Of a stretch of 64,000 nt of DNA, positions 55,439 to 63,143 are shown piece after piece. The notes beneath the pieces were generated by a model that was given only the letters and a program-made list of their open reading frames with translations, was not told the DNA's origin and ran no database searches. How positions within the stretch are numbered: position 1 is the stretch's first letter; each line of letters starts with the position of its first letter. The DNA lies in contig NZ_JACHON010000006.1 of assembly GCF_014206945.1 (NCBI RefSeq), forward strand, positions 1 to 64,000, given 5' to 3'. The translations under genes were made by a program, and so were the position numbers. This DNA is from Gracilibacillus halotolerans. GTDB taxonomy: Bacteria; Bacillota; Bacilli; Bacillales; Amphibacillaceae.

Positions 55439-55804
55439 ATGACTAGAAAGAGTAACACAACTGCTATAATTCAACTTTCAAAAGAGAAGTCTGAGAAAAC
55501 AAGAATTAGGGTTGAAAAGACAATTTCAGAAATGGCATTGAAAAAAGAGAAGATCAATTTTAATTCCATAGCACAAAAAGCAAATGTCTCAAAGTCATGG
55601 CTTTACAAACAAAAAGATATTAGAACTAGGGTGGAGACATTAAGAGGGATGCAGATAAGCGAGTTAACCCCCCGTAAACCTAGTAAAAGCCCTCATTCAG
55701 AGGATGTACTAATAAAGACCTTAAAAAACCGTATAAAGACATTAGAAGAAGAGAACAAACAACTAAAAGATCAAGTTCAAAAATTACATGGCAAGTTGTT
55801 TTAG
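55439..55804 (+). CDS. DUF6262/TnpC-like small protein
   Basis: 121 residues: basic N-terminus, a helix-turn-helix-like centre (INFNSIAQKANVSKSWLYK, about 41-59) and a C-terminal coiled coil (VLIKTLKNRIKTLEEENKQLKDQVQKL). This layout matches TnpC of Tn554-type elements, small proteins accompanying tyrosine recombinases and affecting integration or excision. ATG after AAAGGAG. Divergent from the integrase with only 50 bases between them. Confidence 0.7.
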   Translation: MTRKSNTTAIIQLSKEKSEKTRIRVEKTISEMALKKEKINFNSIAQKANVSKSWLYKQKDIRTRVETLRGMQISELTPRKPSKSPHSEDVLIKTLKNRIKTLEEENKQLKDQVQKLHGKLF

Positions 55805-55871
55805 CGGAATTGTGGCTCTTAAGATTTGTAACTAAATTCAATAGAAAGTAAAAAACACATGTTAATAGATC

Positions 55872-55909
55872 AAAAAAAGAACACAAATGAACTATGTCAT
55901 TTGTGTTCT
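55872..55909 (-). terminator. Terminator of eamA-csaA
   Basis: Perfect 12-bp stem GAACACAAATGA / TCATTTGTGTTC (55879-55908); read on the minus strand it ends in T7. It closes the csaA transcript and may also stop the gene on the plus strand. Confidence 0.8.
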
Positions 55910-55933
55910 TGAAATTAACATTCAGACTTAAAT

Positions 55934-56263
55934 TTATCCTAAACGGTCACCTTTTTTAACCTTTTGTTGAGGTTCTATGAGAACAACACCTTGCTCTGAA
56001 TAAACACCCATAACTAAAACCTCTGAACTAAAATCAGCAACTCTTATCGGAGGAAAGTTGACTACTCCTAATACTTGTTTACCAACTAGTTCATTTAAAT
56101 CATAACAATCTGTTATTTGAGCACTACTTTGTTTAATTCCTATCTCTTCTCCAAAGTCCACCCATAATTTATAGGCTGGTTTTTTGGCTTTAGAAAAAGC
56201 TTCTGCTCTTGTAATTTCTCCAACACGCATATCTAATTTTTGAAAATCGTCGAAAGTTGCCAT
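55934..56263 (-). CDS. csaA: CsaA, tRNA-binding chaperone-like protein
   Basis: 109 residues, close to the 110 of B. subtilis CsaA. EMAP-II/Trbp111-type OB fold: FQKLDMRVGEITRAE, KLWVDFGEEIGIKQSSAQIT, VVNFPPIRVADFSSEVLVMG. Dimeric; binds tRNA and has been described as a secretion-linked chaperone. ATG 56263 chosen because AGGAGG precedes it; a longer frame starts inside the gap. Thirty-three bases after eamA, so probably cotranscribed. Confidence 0.93.
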   Translation of the reverse strand: MATFDDFQKLDMRVGEITRAEAFSKAKKPAYKLWVDFGEEIGIKQSSAQITDCYDLNELVGKQVLGVVNFPPIRVADFSSEVLVMGVYSEQGVVLIEPQQKVKKGDRLG

Positions 56264-56296
56264 AGTAATGCCTCCTAAAATTTGTTTTCGCATTAT

Positions 56297-57208
56297 TTAT
56301 TGAGATAAAGAAAGGTTAGAGTGTTTTTGTTCTTCTTGTCTATCTTTAATAACTAGTAAGACCCCTAAGAGAATTAAAATAGAACCTATCCAAAAGGTAA
56401 TACTAATCGTTTCACCTAGTATTAACCACCCTAATAATGTTCCAACAATGGGTTGAAAGAAAAAGAAAACTCCCCCACTGGAGGCACTTAGCATTTGTAA
56501 TCCACGATTCCATAATAGAAATGCAATAGATGTCGATATTACGCCCAAATAAATTAATCCTCCCCAAATGGTTGGATTCGTTAAATCGTTACTGTCAATT
56601 TGCGATAATTTCGGTATTACAAAAGGAGTTAAAACGACAAAAGCGATTAAAGTAGCATAGGTCGTAATGACAATTTGCGAATAATCGCTAGGTATACGTT
56701 TAATGAGTACAGACATTAATGCCCATGTTAAAGCTGCTATAATAAGTGATATTCCACCAAGCATGCTGGACATATCAATATCATCAATTCCAACGATGGT
56801 AATTACACCAATAGTGGCTAAACTAACTGAAATAGCCTTCTTTAAAGTTAAACGTTCTTTAAGGATTAAACTAGCAAACAAAACCATAAAGGCTGGCGTT
56901 GTAGATGTTATAATAGCACCCATTTGTGCAGTAGAAAGCATTGTACCTGTTTCTTGCGTAACAATGGAAATGACGTACCCTATAATTGCAATAGCAATTA
57001 TAATGCCTAAGTGACGCCTTTTAATTCTCCAATTTTGTCTAGTCACCAGCCCAATTATGACTAATGCAACTAGTGCTATTAAATAACGTATCCATACAAG
57101 TTCTAAAGGTGGTATGACTGCCACTACTATTTTAACGACAACATACATACCTCCCCAGATACTCGAAGCTAATATTAAATATAAAGAACCAATAAGTGTA
57201 TTTTTCAT
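56297..57208 (-). CDS. EamA-family (DMT) transporter
   Basis: 303 residues with about ten hydrophobic helices in two EamA repeats (about 5-135 and 150-290). Members export amino acids, nucleobases or drugs; the substrate cannot be read. Start ATG preceded by ACGGAGGG. That RBS is complementary to a segment of the upstream leader (57248-57256), and an 18-codon leader peptide precedes it, pointing to translational attenuation. Confidence 0.9.
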   Translation of the reverse strand: MKNTLIGSLYLILASSIWGGMYVVVKIVVAVIPPLELVWIRYLIALVALVIIGLVTRQNWRIKRRHLGIIIAIAIIGYVISIVTQETGTMLSTAQMGAIITSTTPAFMVLFASLILKERLTLKKAISVSLATIGVITIVGIDDIDMSSMLGGISLIIAALTWALMSVLIKRIPSDYSQIVITTYATLIAFVVLTPFVIPKLSQIDSNDLTNPTIWGGLIYLGVISTSIAFLLWNRGLQMLSASSGGVFFFFQPIVGTLLGWLILGETISITFWIGSILILLGVLLVIKDRQEEQKHSNLSLSQ

Positions 57209-57214
57209 TTTTAT

Positions 57215-57288
57215 ACCCTCCGTTTTAATTTAGGCTTTATATGCCCTAACGGAGAGAAGTAGCTATCTCTCCATTAAGAACGGGAGAG
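57215..57288 (-). promoter_or_regulatory. Four-segment translational attenuator of eamA
   Basis: Read on the minus strand: segment 1 CTCTCC(C) (57282-57288) at codons 15-16 of the leader peptide; segment 2 GGAGAGA (57266-57272); segment 3 TCTCTCCGTT (57248-57257); segment 4 AACGGAGGG (57216-57224), the eamA ribosome binding site. 1:2 (6 bp) and 3:4 (9 bp, one G-U) hide the RBS; 2:3 (7 bp perfect) frees it. A ribosome stalled on the leader would cover segment 1 and switch the fold. Confidence 0.75.
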
Positions 57289-57330
57289 TACTACTGGTAC
57301 ATCATTTTCGAATAAAGGTGCGTAAAACAT
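57274..57330 (-). CDS. Leader peptide of eamA (18 aa)
   Basis: ATG 57330 with AAAGGGTGA upstream encodes MFYAPLFENDVPVVLSRS. It ends 66 bases before the eamA start. The ORF has its own good RBS and promoter, and its 3' end overlaps segment 1 of the attenuator. The peptide was not recognised as a known leader. Confidence 0.7.
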   Translation of the reverse strand: MFYAPLFENDVPVVLSRS

Positions 57331-57367
57331 AATTGTTCACCCTTTTTTATTATTAAGTAACAGCTTT

Positions 57368-57396
57368 ATATTATCAAGATAGCTAACTACTATCAA
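57368..57396 (-). promoter_or_regulatory. Promoter of the eamA leader
   Basis: Minus strand TTGATA (57396-57391), 17-base spacer, TAATAT (57373-57368). The transcript would start near 57361, about 30 bases before the leader ATG. The spacer contains an inverted GATAG/CTATC that could be an operator. Confidence 0.7.
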
Positions 57397-57584
57397 TAAA
57401 AACTCCTTGGATTGTATCAGCAAAATTTCGTATATTTATTATAAGGCTTTATTGTAATAAGAAATGGTCAAACTTTATTTTAAAGCAACACCTGCCTTAT
57501 TTTTTTGATTTGAATGCGTTAAACACATGTAGTTAAAGTGAGAGGTATGATTTTCTTACGTTTTTAACACATTACTATTGATAT

Positions 57585-57728
57585 GATCCAACACCATCGA
57601 AGGAAGATATTAACGTTACAAAGAGATTAGTCGAAGCCGGAAAGTTACTAGGCATTGAAGTACTAGATCACCTAGTGGTAAATAGTGATAACAGTTTTAC
57701 TAGCCTGAAAGAAAGAGGTTATATTTAA
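57585..57728 (+). pseudogene. radC/JAB-domain remnant (3' end only)
   Basis: In-frame [19 protein letters not shown] followed by [14 protein letters not shown] and SLKERGYI-stop is the C-terminal end of a RadC-family MPN/JAB protein. The upstream HNHPSG active-site block is missing and no start or RBS exists. Upstream sequence to ~57440 is AT-rich without other recognisable coding. RadC genes are common passengers of mobile elements. Confidence 0.85.
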
Positions 57729-57755
57729 AAGGGAGAAACAACTCCCTTTTTTTCT
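57727..57755 (+). terminator. Terminator after the radC remnant
   Basis: AAAAGGGA / TCCCTTTT stem with an 8-base loop and T7 run, directly on the stop codon of the remnant. The next ~120 bases precede the restriction-modification genes; TAGAAT near 57820 may be a -10 box without a clear -35. Confidence 0.8.
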
Positions 57756-57874
57756 TCAAGTTTTTTTAAGTACAATTGTATCAAACGAATTTAGCAAAGT
57801 ACTTTATGATAGAATAGAACTAGATAGAAATGAATAGATAATCGAAAGTACTGACACGAAAGGAGGTACTATGT

Positions 57875-58621
57875 TTGAAAGAGGAAATTATTAAATCTAA
57901 GCTTCGTGTTCAAAAACATGGGGAAGTATTTACCCCTAAAAGAATAGTAAATAAAATGCTGGATATACCGGAGGTAAAAGACGCTTGTGAAAATTTAACA
58001 GCAACGTTTTTAGAGCCGGCTGCTGGTGAAGGTGCTTTTTTAGTTGCAATACTAGAGCGAAAGTTAAACATGGTATCTGAGAAATACAATAGAGATTTAA
58101 CACAATATGAAAATTATTCTTTGCTAGCTCTAACAACACTGTACGGAATTGAATTATTAGAAGATAATGCCCAAACATGTGTGATGAACATGTTTCAACA
58201 ATATTATGATAAATACAAAGAACAAGTTGAACATCATAATGGAGAATTAAAGGAAAAAGTATTAGATAGTGCAAAGAAAATCATTTCATTAAATGTTGAT
58301 AATGGTAATTTTTTAACGAGAAAATCGAGAGATGGAAGTCCTTTAGTATTCAGCGAATGGCAACCTATTAATCTGAGGAAAACAACTAAAAATATAAAGA
58401 TTCAAAGAACTGAATATACATTGGATGAAATATACGGAAGTGTAAAAAAAGAAAATGGTCGAGCGATTAACAGATTAATACAAGAGCCAGTACAACTAGA
58501 TTTGTTTGACTTTTTGGAAGATGAATCTGAAGAGATAAGTGAAGTTCAAAAAGAAATGCGGTATATACCTGTCAAAATAATCGATGTTTATAAAGAGGAG
58601 ATGGAGGAAGCCAATGGATAA
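57875..58621 (+). CDS. Small methyltransferase-like subunit of an R-M system
   Basis: 248 residues. N-terminal motif X (GEVFTPKRIVNKMLD, 16-30) and a complete SAM-binding motif I (FLEPAAGEGAFLVAI, 45-59) of amino-methyltransferases, but no NPPY/F catalytic motif IV and no target-recognition domain. From memory, database relatives are labelled restriction endonuclease subunit M and lie beside a large helicase-methylase. TTG start 7 bases after AGGAGGT; an ATG at 57871 opens a 7-codon out-of-frame ORF. Overlaps the next gene by 8 bases. Confidence 0.8.
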   Translation: MKEEIIKSKLRVQKHGEVFTPKRIVNKMLDIPEVKDACENLTATFLEPAAGEGAFLVAILERKLNMVSEKYNRDLTQYENYSLLALTTLYGIELLEDNAQTCVMNMFQQYYDKYKEQVEHHNGELKEKVLDSAKKIISLNVDNGNFLTRKSRDGSPLVFSEWQPINLRKTTKNIKIQRTEYTLDEIYGSVKKENGRAINRLIQEPVQLDLFDFLEDESEEISEVQKEMRYIPVKIIDVYKEEMEEANG

Positions 58622-61600
58622 GACAGTAATTAAGCCTTTTCAGGAAATTAAATATAAAGTGTATGGTTATACCTTACCTGAGGTTCCAAACCACGATGGT
58701 TATGTGAAGATAGGTGATACGACACGTGACGCTGTTACGAGAATTTTTGAACAAGTAGGTACAGCTGGTTTAAATCCTAAAATATTGTTTGAAAAACTAG
58801 CTCGTAAATCTGATGGAAAATGGTTTCGTGATAAAGATTTACATAAATTTCTTATTCTAAATGGAATAGAGAAACAGAATTTTAATAGTCGTGCTGATGA
58901 GTGGTTTTATTTTAATGGAACGCTGGAAAAGGCTGAAGAGTTAACGAATAAGTATATAAATCGTGATTATGATGAAATACAAATTGATGATAAACGTTCT
59001 GATTACGTATTAAGAAATGAACAGCAACAAGCAGTAGAAAAAACGTATGAATATTATCAAGGTAAGCAGGAACTCAGAGAGTTTTTGTGGAATGCAAAAC
59101 CACGTTTTGGGAAAACATTAACAACATATGACTTTATTAGAAACCTTAATGCAAAGAATGTTTTAATTGTAACAAATAGACCAGCGATTGCTAACTCATG
59201 GTTTAATGATTTCCAAAAGTTTATTGCCTGGCAAGAGCCACAAATGAAGTTCGTATCGGAAACAGATGCACTAAATGGAAAAGCGATGACTAGAGATCAG
59301 TATCTTGAGTTTATTGATACAACTTCTCATGCTAATCCTACGCAAATAGCATTTATTTCATTGCAAGATTTAAAGGGTGCAGAGTTTGCAGGAGGTATGT
59401 ATAAGAAATTAGAATGGGTAGCAGGATTAAAGTGGGACTTGCTCGTAATTGATGAAGCTCATGAAGGGATAGATACTAGAAGAACTGATATAGCATTTAG
59501 CCAATTAAAAAGAGACTTTACTCTACATTTATCAGGTACACCGTTTAAAGCCTTAGCTAAAGGTGATTTTTCTGAAGAACAAATATTTAATTGGTCATAT
59601 GTAGATGAACAAGAAGCTAAAGAAAATTGGGATTTAACGATTGGTAGCAATCCTTATGAAAGCCTACCTACATTAAATTTGTTTACGTATCAAATGAGTA
59701 AAATGGTAGAAGATGAAGTATCGGCAGGGTTAACATTAGAGGAAGAAAATAACGTTGATTATGCATTTGATTTAAATGAATTTTTTAGAGTTAAAGAAAA
59801 TGGTCGATTTGAATACGAGGAAAGCGTTGTTCGTTTTTTAGATAATCTATCCTCGGGGAAGTTTCCATTTTCTAAAAACCAACATCGTAATGAACTAAAC
59901 CATACATTTTGGCTACTTCCAAGGGTGAATTCCGCTAAAGCACTAGAAAAATTATTAAACTCTCATCCAATATTCAAAGACTATAAAGTAGTACTTGCAG
60001 CAGGAGATGGTGTTAGTTTACATGACGGCGTAGAATCGGAAGCACTTGATTTAAAAGAAAATACAAAAAGCTTTGATAAAGTTAGAAATGCAATTGAGCA
60101 AAATGATAAGACGATAACGCTTTCTGTAGGGCAACTGACAACTGGTGTGACGATTCCAGAATGGACAGCTGTATTTATGCTAAATAATATTGAATCACCT
60201 AGTTTATACTTTCAAGCTGCATTTAGGTCACAAAATCCTTATGAATATGAAGAAGGTGGTAAACTTTTTAGGAAAGAAAATGCGTATATCTTTGATTTTT
60301 CACCAGATCGAACATTAATGCTTTATGATGATTTTGCTAACAATCTATCTAGTGGTAGTTCAAAAACAAGCGAAGAAAGAAAGCGCAAAATAAAGAAGTT
60401 ATTAAACTTCTTTCCAGTAATTGCTGAAGATGAAGATGGTACAATGCATGAAATAGATGCAAACGAAGTACTGACGATACCTACACGAATTACTTCACGA
60501 GAAGTAGTTAAAAGAGGTTTTATGAGTAACTTACTGTTCGCTAATATATCCGGTATTTTTTCAGGTGATTCACCATTTAAAGAAATTCTAGATAAAATAC
60601 CACCTGAGAAAAATAAAAGATTAGAAAAACCTCGTGAGGTTTCTATTACTGATCCGCATTTAAATGATGAAGGGGAAGTAGAGATACCAAAAGAAGTAGT
60701 GTTAGGTAAATCAAAAGAACTTTTTGGAGAAAAAATTTATTCATCAATTGAAGTGGTTGATGAAGTTGTATCATCCTTCGAAGAAGCTGAGGAAAAACAA
60801 AAAGAATCCATTAAAAAACTTGCGAAAGATATAACAGCATCATTTTCAGATGGCTTTAATAACTTAAAGGATTCCTTCAAACTGAACAAAGGACAAACCG
60901 ATAAGCTAAAAGAGTCAGTAAATAATTCAATTGAGGATATTATAACTGAGAAAAGTTTAACACTAAGCAATCAAGTTAAAGAAATAGAGGAAGAATATGC
61001 AAAGAAAAAGCAAGAAGCAGAAAAGAAAAATGATGAAACAGAATTAATAGCAGCGACTCAGCAATATGAAGAAGAAAAACAAAAGATAGAAGAGTCTTTT
61101 GCCGATGATATTAATAAAGAAGTAGAAAACACAATCAACACTGTTGTCGAAGAACAAATAGAAAAAGTAGAAGAAAAGAAAAAGAAAACAACAGAAGATG
61201 ATGTTCGAGATCATTTACGAGGATTTGCACGTACAATACCTGCATTCCTAATGGCATACGGGGATGACCAGACTAGATTAGAAAACTTTGAAGAGAATAT
61301 TGATGAAGCGACCTTTGAAGATATTACGAGTATCACAATTGAAGAGTTCAAGAAGCTTCGCGATGGTTTTGAATATGAGGACGATAATGGCAATAGAAAA
61401 GTCATTCATGGTTTATTCAATGAGGTAGTTTTTAATGCCAGTATACGAGAGTTTTTAGATACTAAAAAGCGTTTAGCCAATTATTTTGATGATAGTTTAG
61501 AAGAGGATATTTTTGATTATATTCCTCCACAAAAAACGAATCAAATCTTTACACCAAAAAAAGTAGTAAAAGAAATGGTCAATATATTAGAAAAAGAAAA

Positions 61601-62957
61601 TCCAGGAATTTTTTCTGATAAAACAAAGAAATTTGCTGATTTATACGTAAAAAGTGGGTTATTTATTACGGAGATAGTCAAGAAACTAAACGATGGGTTG
61701 AAAGAACAAATTCCGGATCAACAAGAACGTATTAAATGGATATTAGAGAATCAAGTATACGCTTGTGCACCAAGTAACATTATATATAATATTGCTAAGA
61801 ATTTCATTTATAGTGATGTAGTAGATGTTTCAACAAAAAATTTAATAGAAATTGATACAATGAATTTAACTAGTAAGGGAAAATTAAGTACAGATATTTA
61901 TAAGGCATTTGGAGATGATAATTTGAAATTTGATGTAATTATAGGTAACCCACCTTACCAAGATGAAACAATAGGTGACAATAAAACTTATGCCCCACCA
62001 ATTTATCATGATTTTTTGGAAGAGTCTTATAAACTGGCCGATAAAGTAATAATGATTCACCCTGCTCGATTTTTGTTTAATGCAGGAAGCACACCGAAAT
62101 CATGGAATAAGAAAATGTTATCGGATGAACACCTCAGAGTTGTTAATTATTACGATGATAGCTCTAAGGTATTTCCAAATACTGATATAAAAGGCGGAAT
62201 TGCTATAACGTATAGAGACAAAGAAAAAGTCTTTGGAGCGATCGGAACTTTTACAGTTTATGAGGAATTAAATTCAATTCTAAATAAAGTAACACCTAAT
62301 ACTTCTGAAACTTTTGATAGTCTCATTTCTGGACGAGGAGTTTATAAATTAGCAAAAGCGGCTCATGTGGATTATCCTGAAATTGAAGATATTCAGTCAA
62401 AGGGACATAAGAATGATATTGGTTCAGGAGCATTTAGGCTTTTAAAAGATATTATTTTTTACAAAGATAAACCTAAACACGAAGGGGAGTATGTAAAAAT
62501 TTTAGGTCTTGAAAATAGTAAGCGAACATACTATTGGATGGATAAAAAGTATTTGAATGCCCCAAGCAGTTTTGAAGAGTATAAAGTGATTATACCCCAA
62601 GCCAATGGAAATGGAACATTTGGTGAAGTGATAAGCTCGCCATTAGTTTTAGAATCAAATGTTGGTGCTACAGAAACATTTCTTTCAATTGGTGGATTTT
62701 CAACTAAATATGAAGCAGAAGCAGCTTTAAAATATATTAAAAGTAAATTTGCAAGAGCAATGTTAGGTGTGTTAAAAATAACTCAAGCTAATACGCGAGA
62801 TAAGTGGTCGAAAGTTCCTGTGCAAGATTTTACCAATCAATCAGATATTGATTGGTCAAAATCAATATCTCAAATTGATAAACAGCTATATAAAAAGTAT
62901 AATTTGAGTGAGAAAGAGATTCAATTCATTGAAAGTAAAGTAAAGCCAATGGAATAG
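58614..62957 (+). CDS. GIY-YIG / SF2 helicase / Eco57I-type methyltransferase fusion
   Basis: 1447 residues. In order: a T5orf172/GIY-YIG-like nuclease domain (about 10-110; YGYTLPEV, GYVKIGDTTRD, R at 43); SF2 helicase with FGKT (165-168), DEAH (280-283), SGTP (307-310) and a QxxxR motif (534-538); an acidic/lysine-rich coiled coil (about 720-860); an N6-methyltransferase domain with FTPKKVVKEM (979-988), degenerate motif I DLYVKSGLFI and catalytic NPPY (1112-1115); and a C-terminal target-recognition region (about 1230-1447). It should cut unmodified DNA after ATP-driven translocation. ATG 58614 follows GGAGG by 6 bases and overlaps the small subunit stop. Confidence 0.82.
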   Translation: MDKTVIKPFQEIKYKVYGYTLPEVPNHDGYVKIGDTTRDAVTRIFEQVGTAGLNPKILFEKLARKSDGKWFRDKDLHKFLILNGIEKQNFNSRADEWFYFNGTLEKAEELTNKYINRDYDEIQIDDKRSDYVLRNEQQQAVEKTYEYYQGKQELREFLWNAKPRFGKTLTTYDFIRNLNAKNVLIVTNRPAIANSWFNDFQKFIAWQEPQMKFVSETDALNGKAMTRDQYLEFIDTTSHANPTQIAFISLQDLKGAEFAGGMYKKLEWVAGLKWDLLVIDEAHEGIDTRRTDIAFSQLKRDFTLHLSGTPFKALAKGDFSEEQIFNWSYVDEQEAKENWDLTIGSNPYESLPTLNLFTYQMSKMVEDEVSAGLTLEEENNVDYAFDLNEFFRVKENGRFEYEESVVRFLDNLSSGKFPFSKNQHRNELNHTFWLLPRVNSAKALEKLLNSHPIFKDYKVVLAAGDGVSLHDGVESEALDLKENTKSFDKVRNAIEQNDKTITLSVGQLTTGVTIPEWTAVFMLNNIESPSLYFQAAFRSQNPYEYEEGGKLFRKENAYIFDFSPDRTLMLYDDFANNLSSGSSKTSEERKRKIKKLLNFFPVIAEDEDGTMHEIDANEVLTIPTRITSREVVKRGFMSNLLFANISGIFSGDSPFKEILDKIPPEKNKRLEKPREVSITDPHLNDEGEVEIPKEVVLGKSKELFGEKIYSSIEVVDEVVSSFEEAEEKQKESIKKLAKDITASFSDGFNNLKDSFKLNKGQTDKLKESVNNSIEDIITEKSLTLSNQVKEIEEEYAKKKQEAEKKNDETELIAATQQYEEEKQKIEESFADDINKEVENTINTVVEEQIEKVEEKKKKTTEDDVRDHLRGFARTIPAFLMAYGDDQTRLENFEENIDEATFEDITSITIEEFKKLRDGFEYEDDNGNRKVIHGLFNEVVFNASIREFLDTKKRLANYFDDSLEEDIFDYIPPQKTNQIFTPKKVVKEMVNILEKENPGIFSDKTKKFADLYVKSGLFITEIVKKLNDGLKEQIPDQQERIKWILENQVYACAPSNIIYNIAKNFIYSDVVDVSTKNLIEIDTMNLTSKGKLSTDIYKAFGDDNLKFDVIIGNPPYQDETIGDNKTYAPPIYHDFLEESYKLADKVIMIHPARFLFNAGSTPKSWNKKMLSDEHLRVVNYYDDSSKVFPNTDIKGGIAITYRDKEKVFGAIGTFTVYEELNSILNKVTPNTSETFDSLISGRGVYKLAKAAHVDYPEIEDIQSKGHKNDIGSGAFRLLKDIIFYKDKPKHEGEYVKILGLENSKRTYYWMDKKYLNAPSSFEEYKVIIPQANGNGTFGEVISSPLVLESNVGATETFLSIGGFSTKYEAEAALKYIKSKFARAMLGVLKITQANTRDKWSKVPVQDFTNQSDIDWSKSISQIDKQLYKKYNLSEKEIQFIESKVKPME

Positions 62958-63012
62958 GTAGTAAGCTGAACATCGATTCGATTTTTGTGTATTCAACTAG
63001 CATCTAAGTGTT

Positions 63013-63032
63013 TTGGTTCAAATTGGTTCAAG
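63013..63032. repeat. TTGGTTCAAR repeats, right end (candidate arm-type sites)
   Basis: TTGGTTCAAA (63013-63022) and TTGGTTCAAG (63023-63032), the same tandem pair as at 54364-54383 in swapped order, same strand. The region 62958-63143 has no gene. Confidence 0.6.
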
Positions 63033-63079
63033 TAATGTCATTTTTAATCCCTATTCATACATTTTTATCCATATAACAT

Positions 63080-63095
63080 TTCCCAAAACGTTGAT
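63080..63095. repeat. Degenerate extra att-like copy
   Basis: TTCCCAAAACGTTGAT, 14 of 16 identical to the att core, 64 bases before the perfect right copy and in the same orientation. Confidence 0.55.
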
Positions 63096-63143
63096 ATAAA
63101 TGGATTATGATGGATTCAATACACTTATAATTTATCTGTATAT

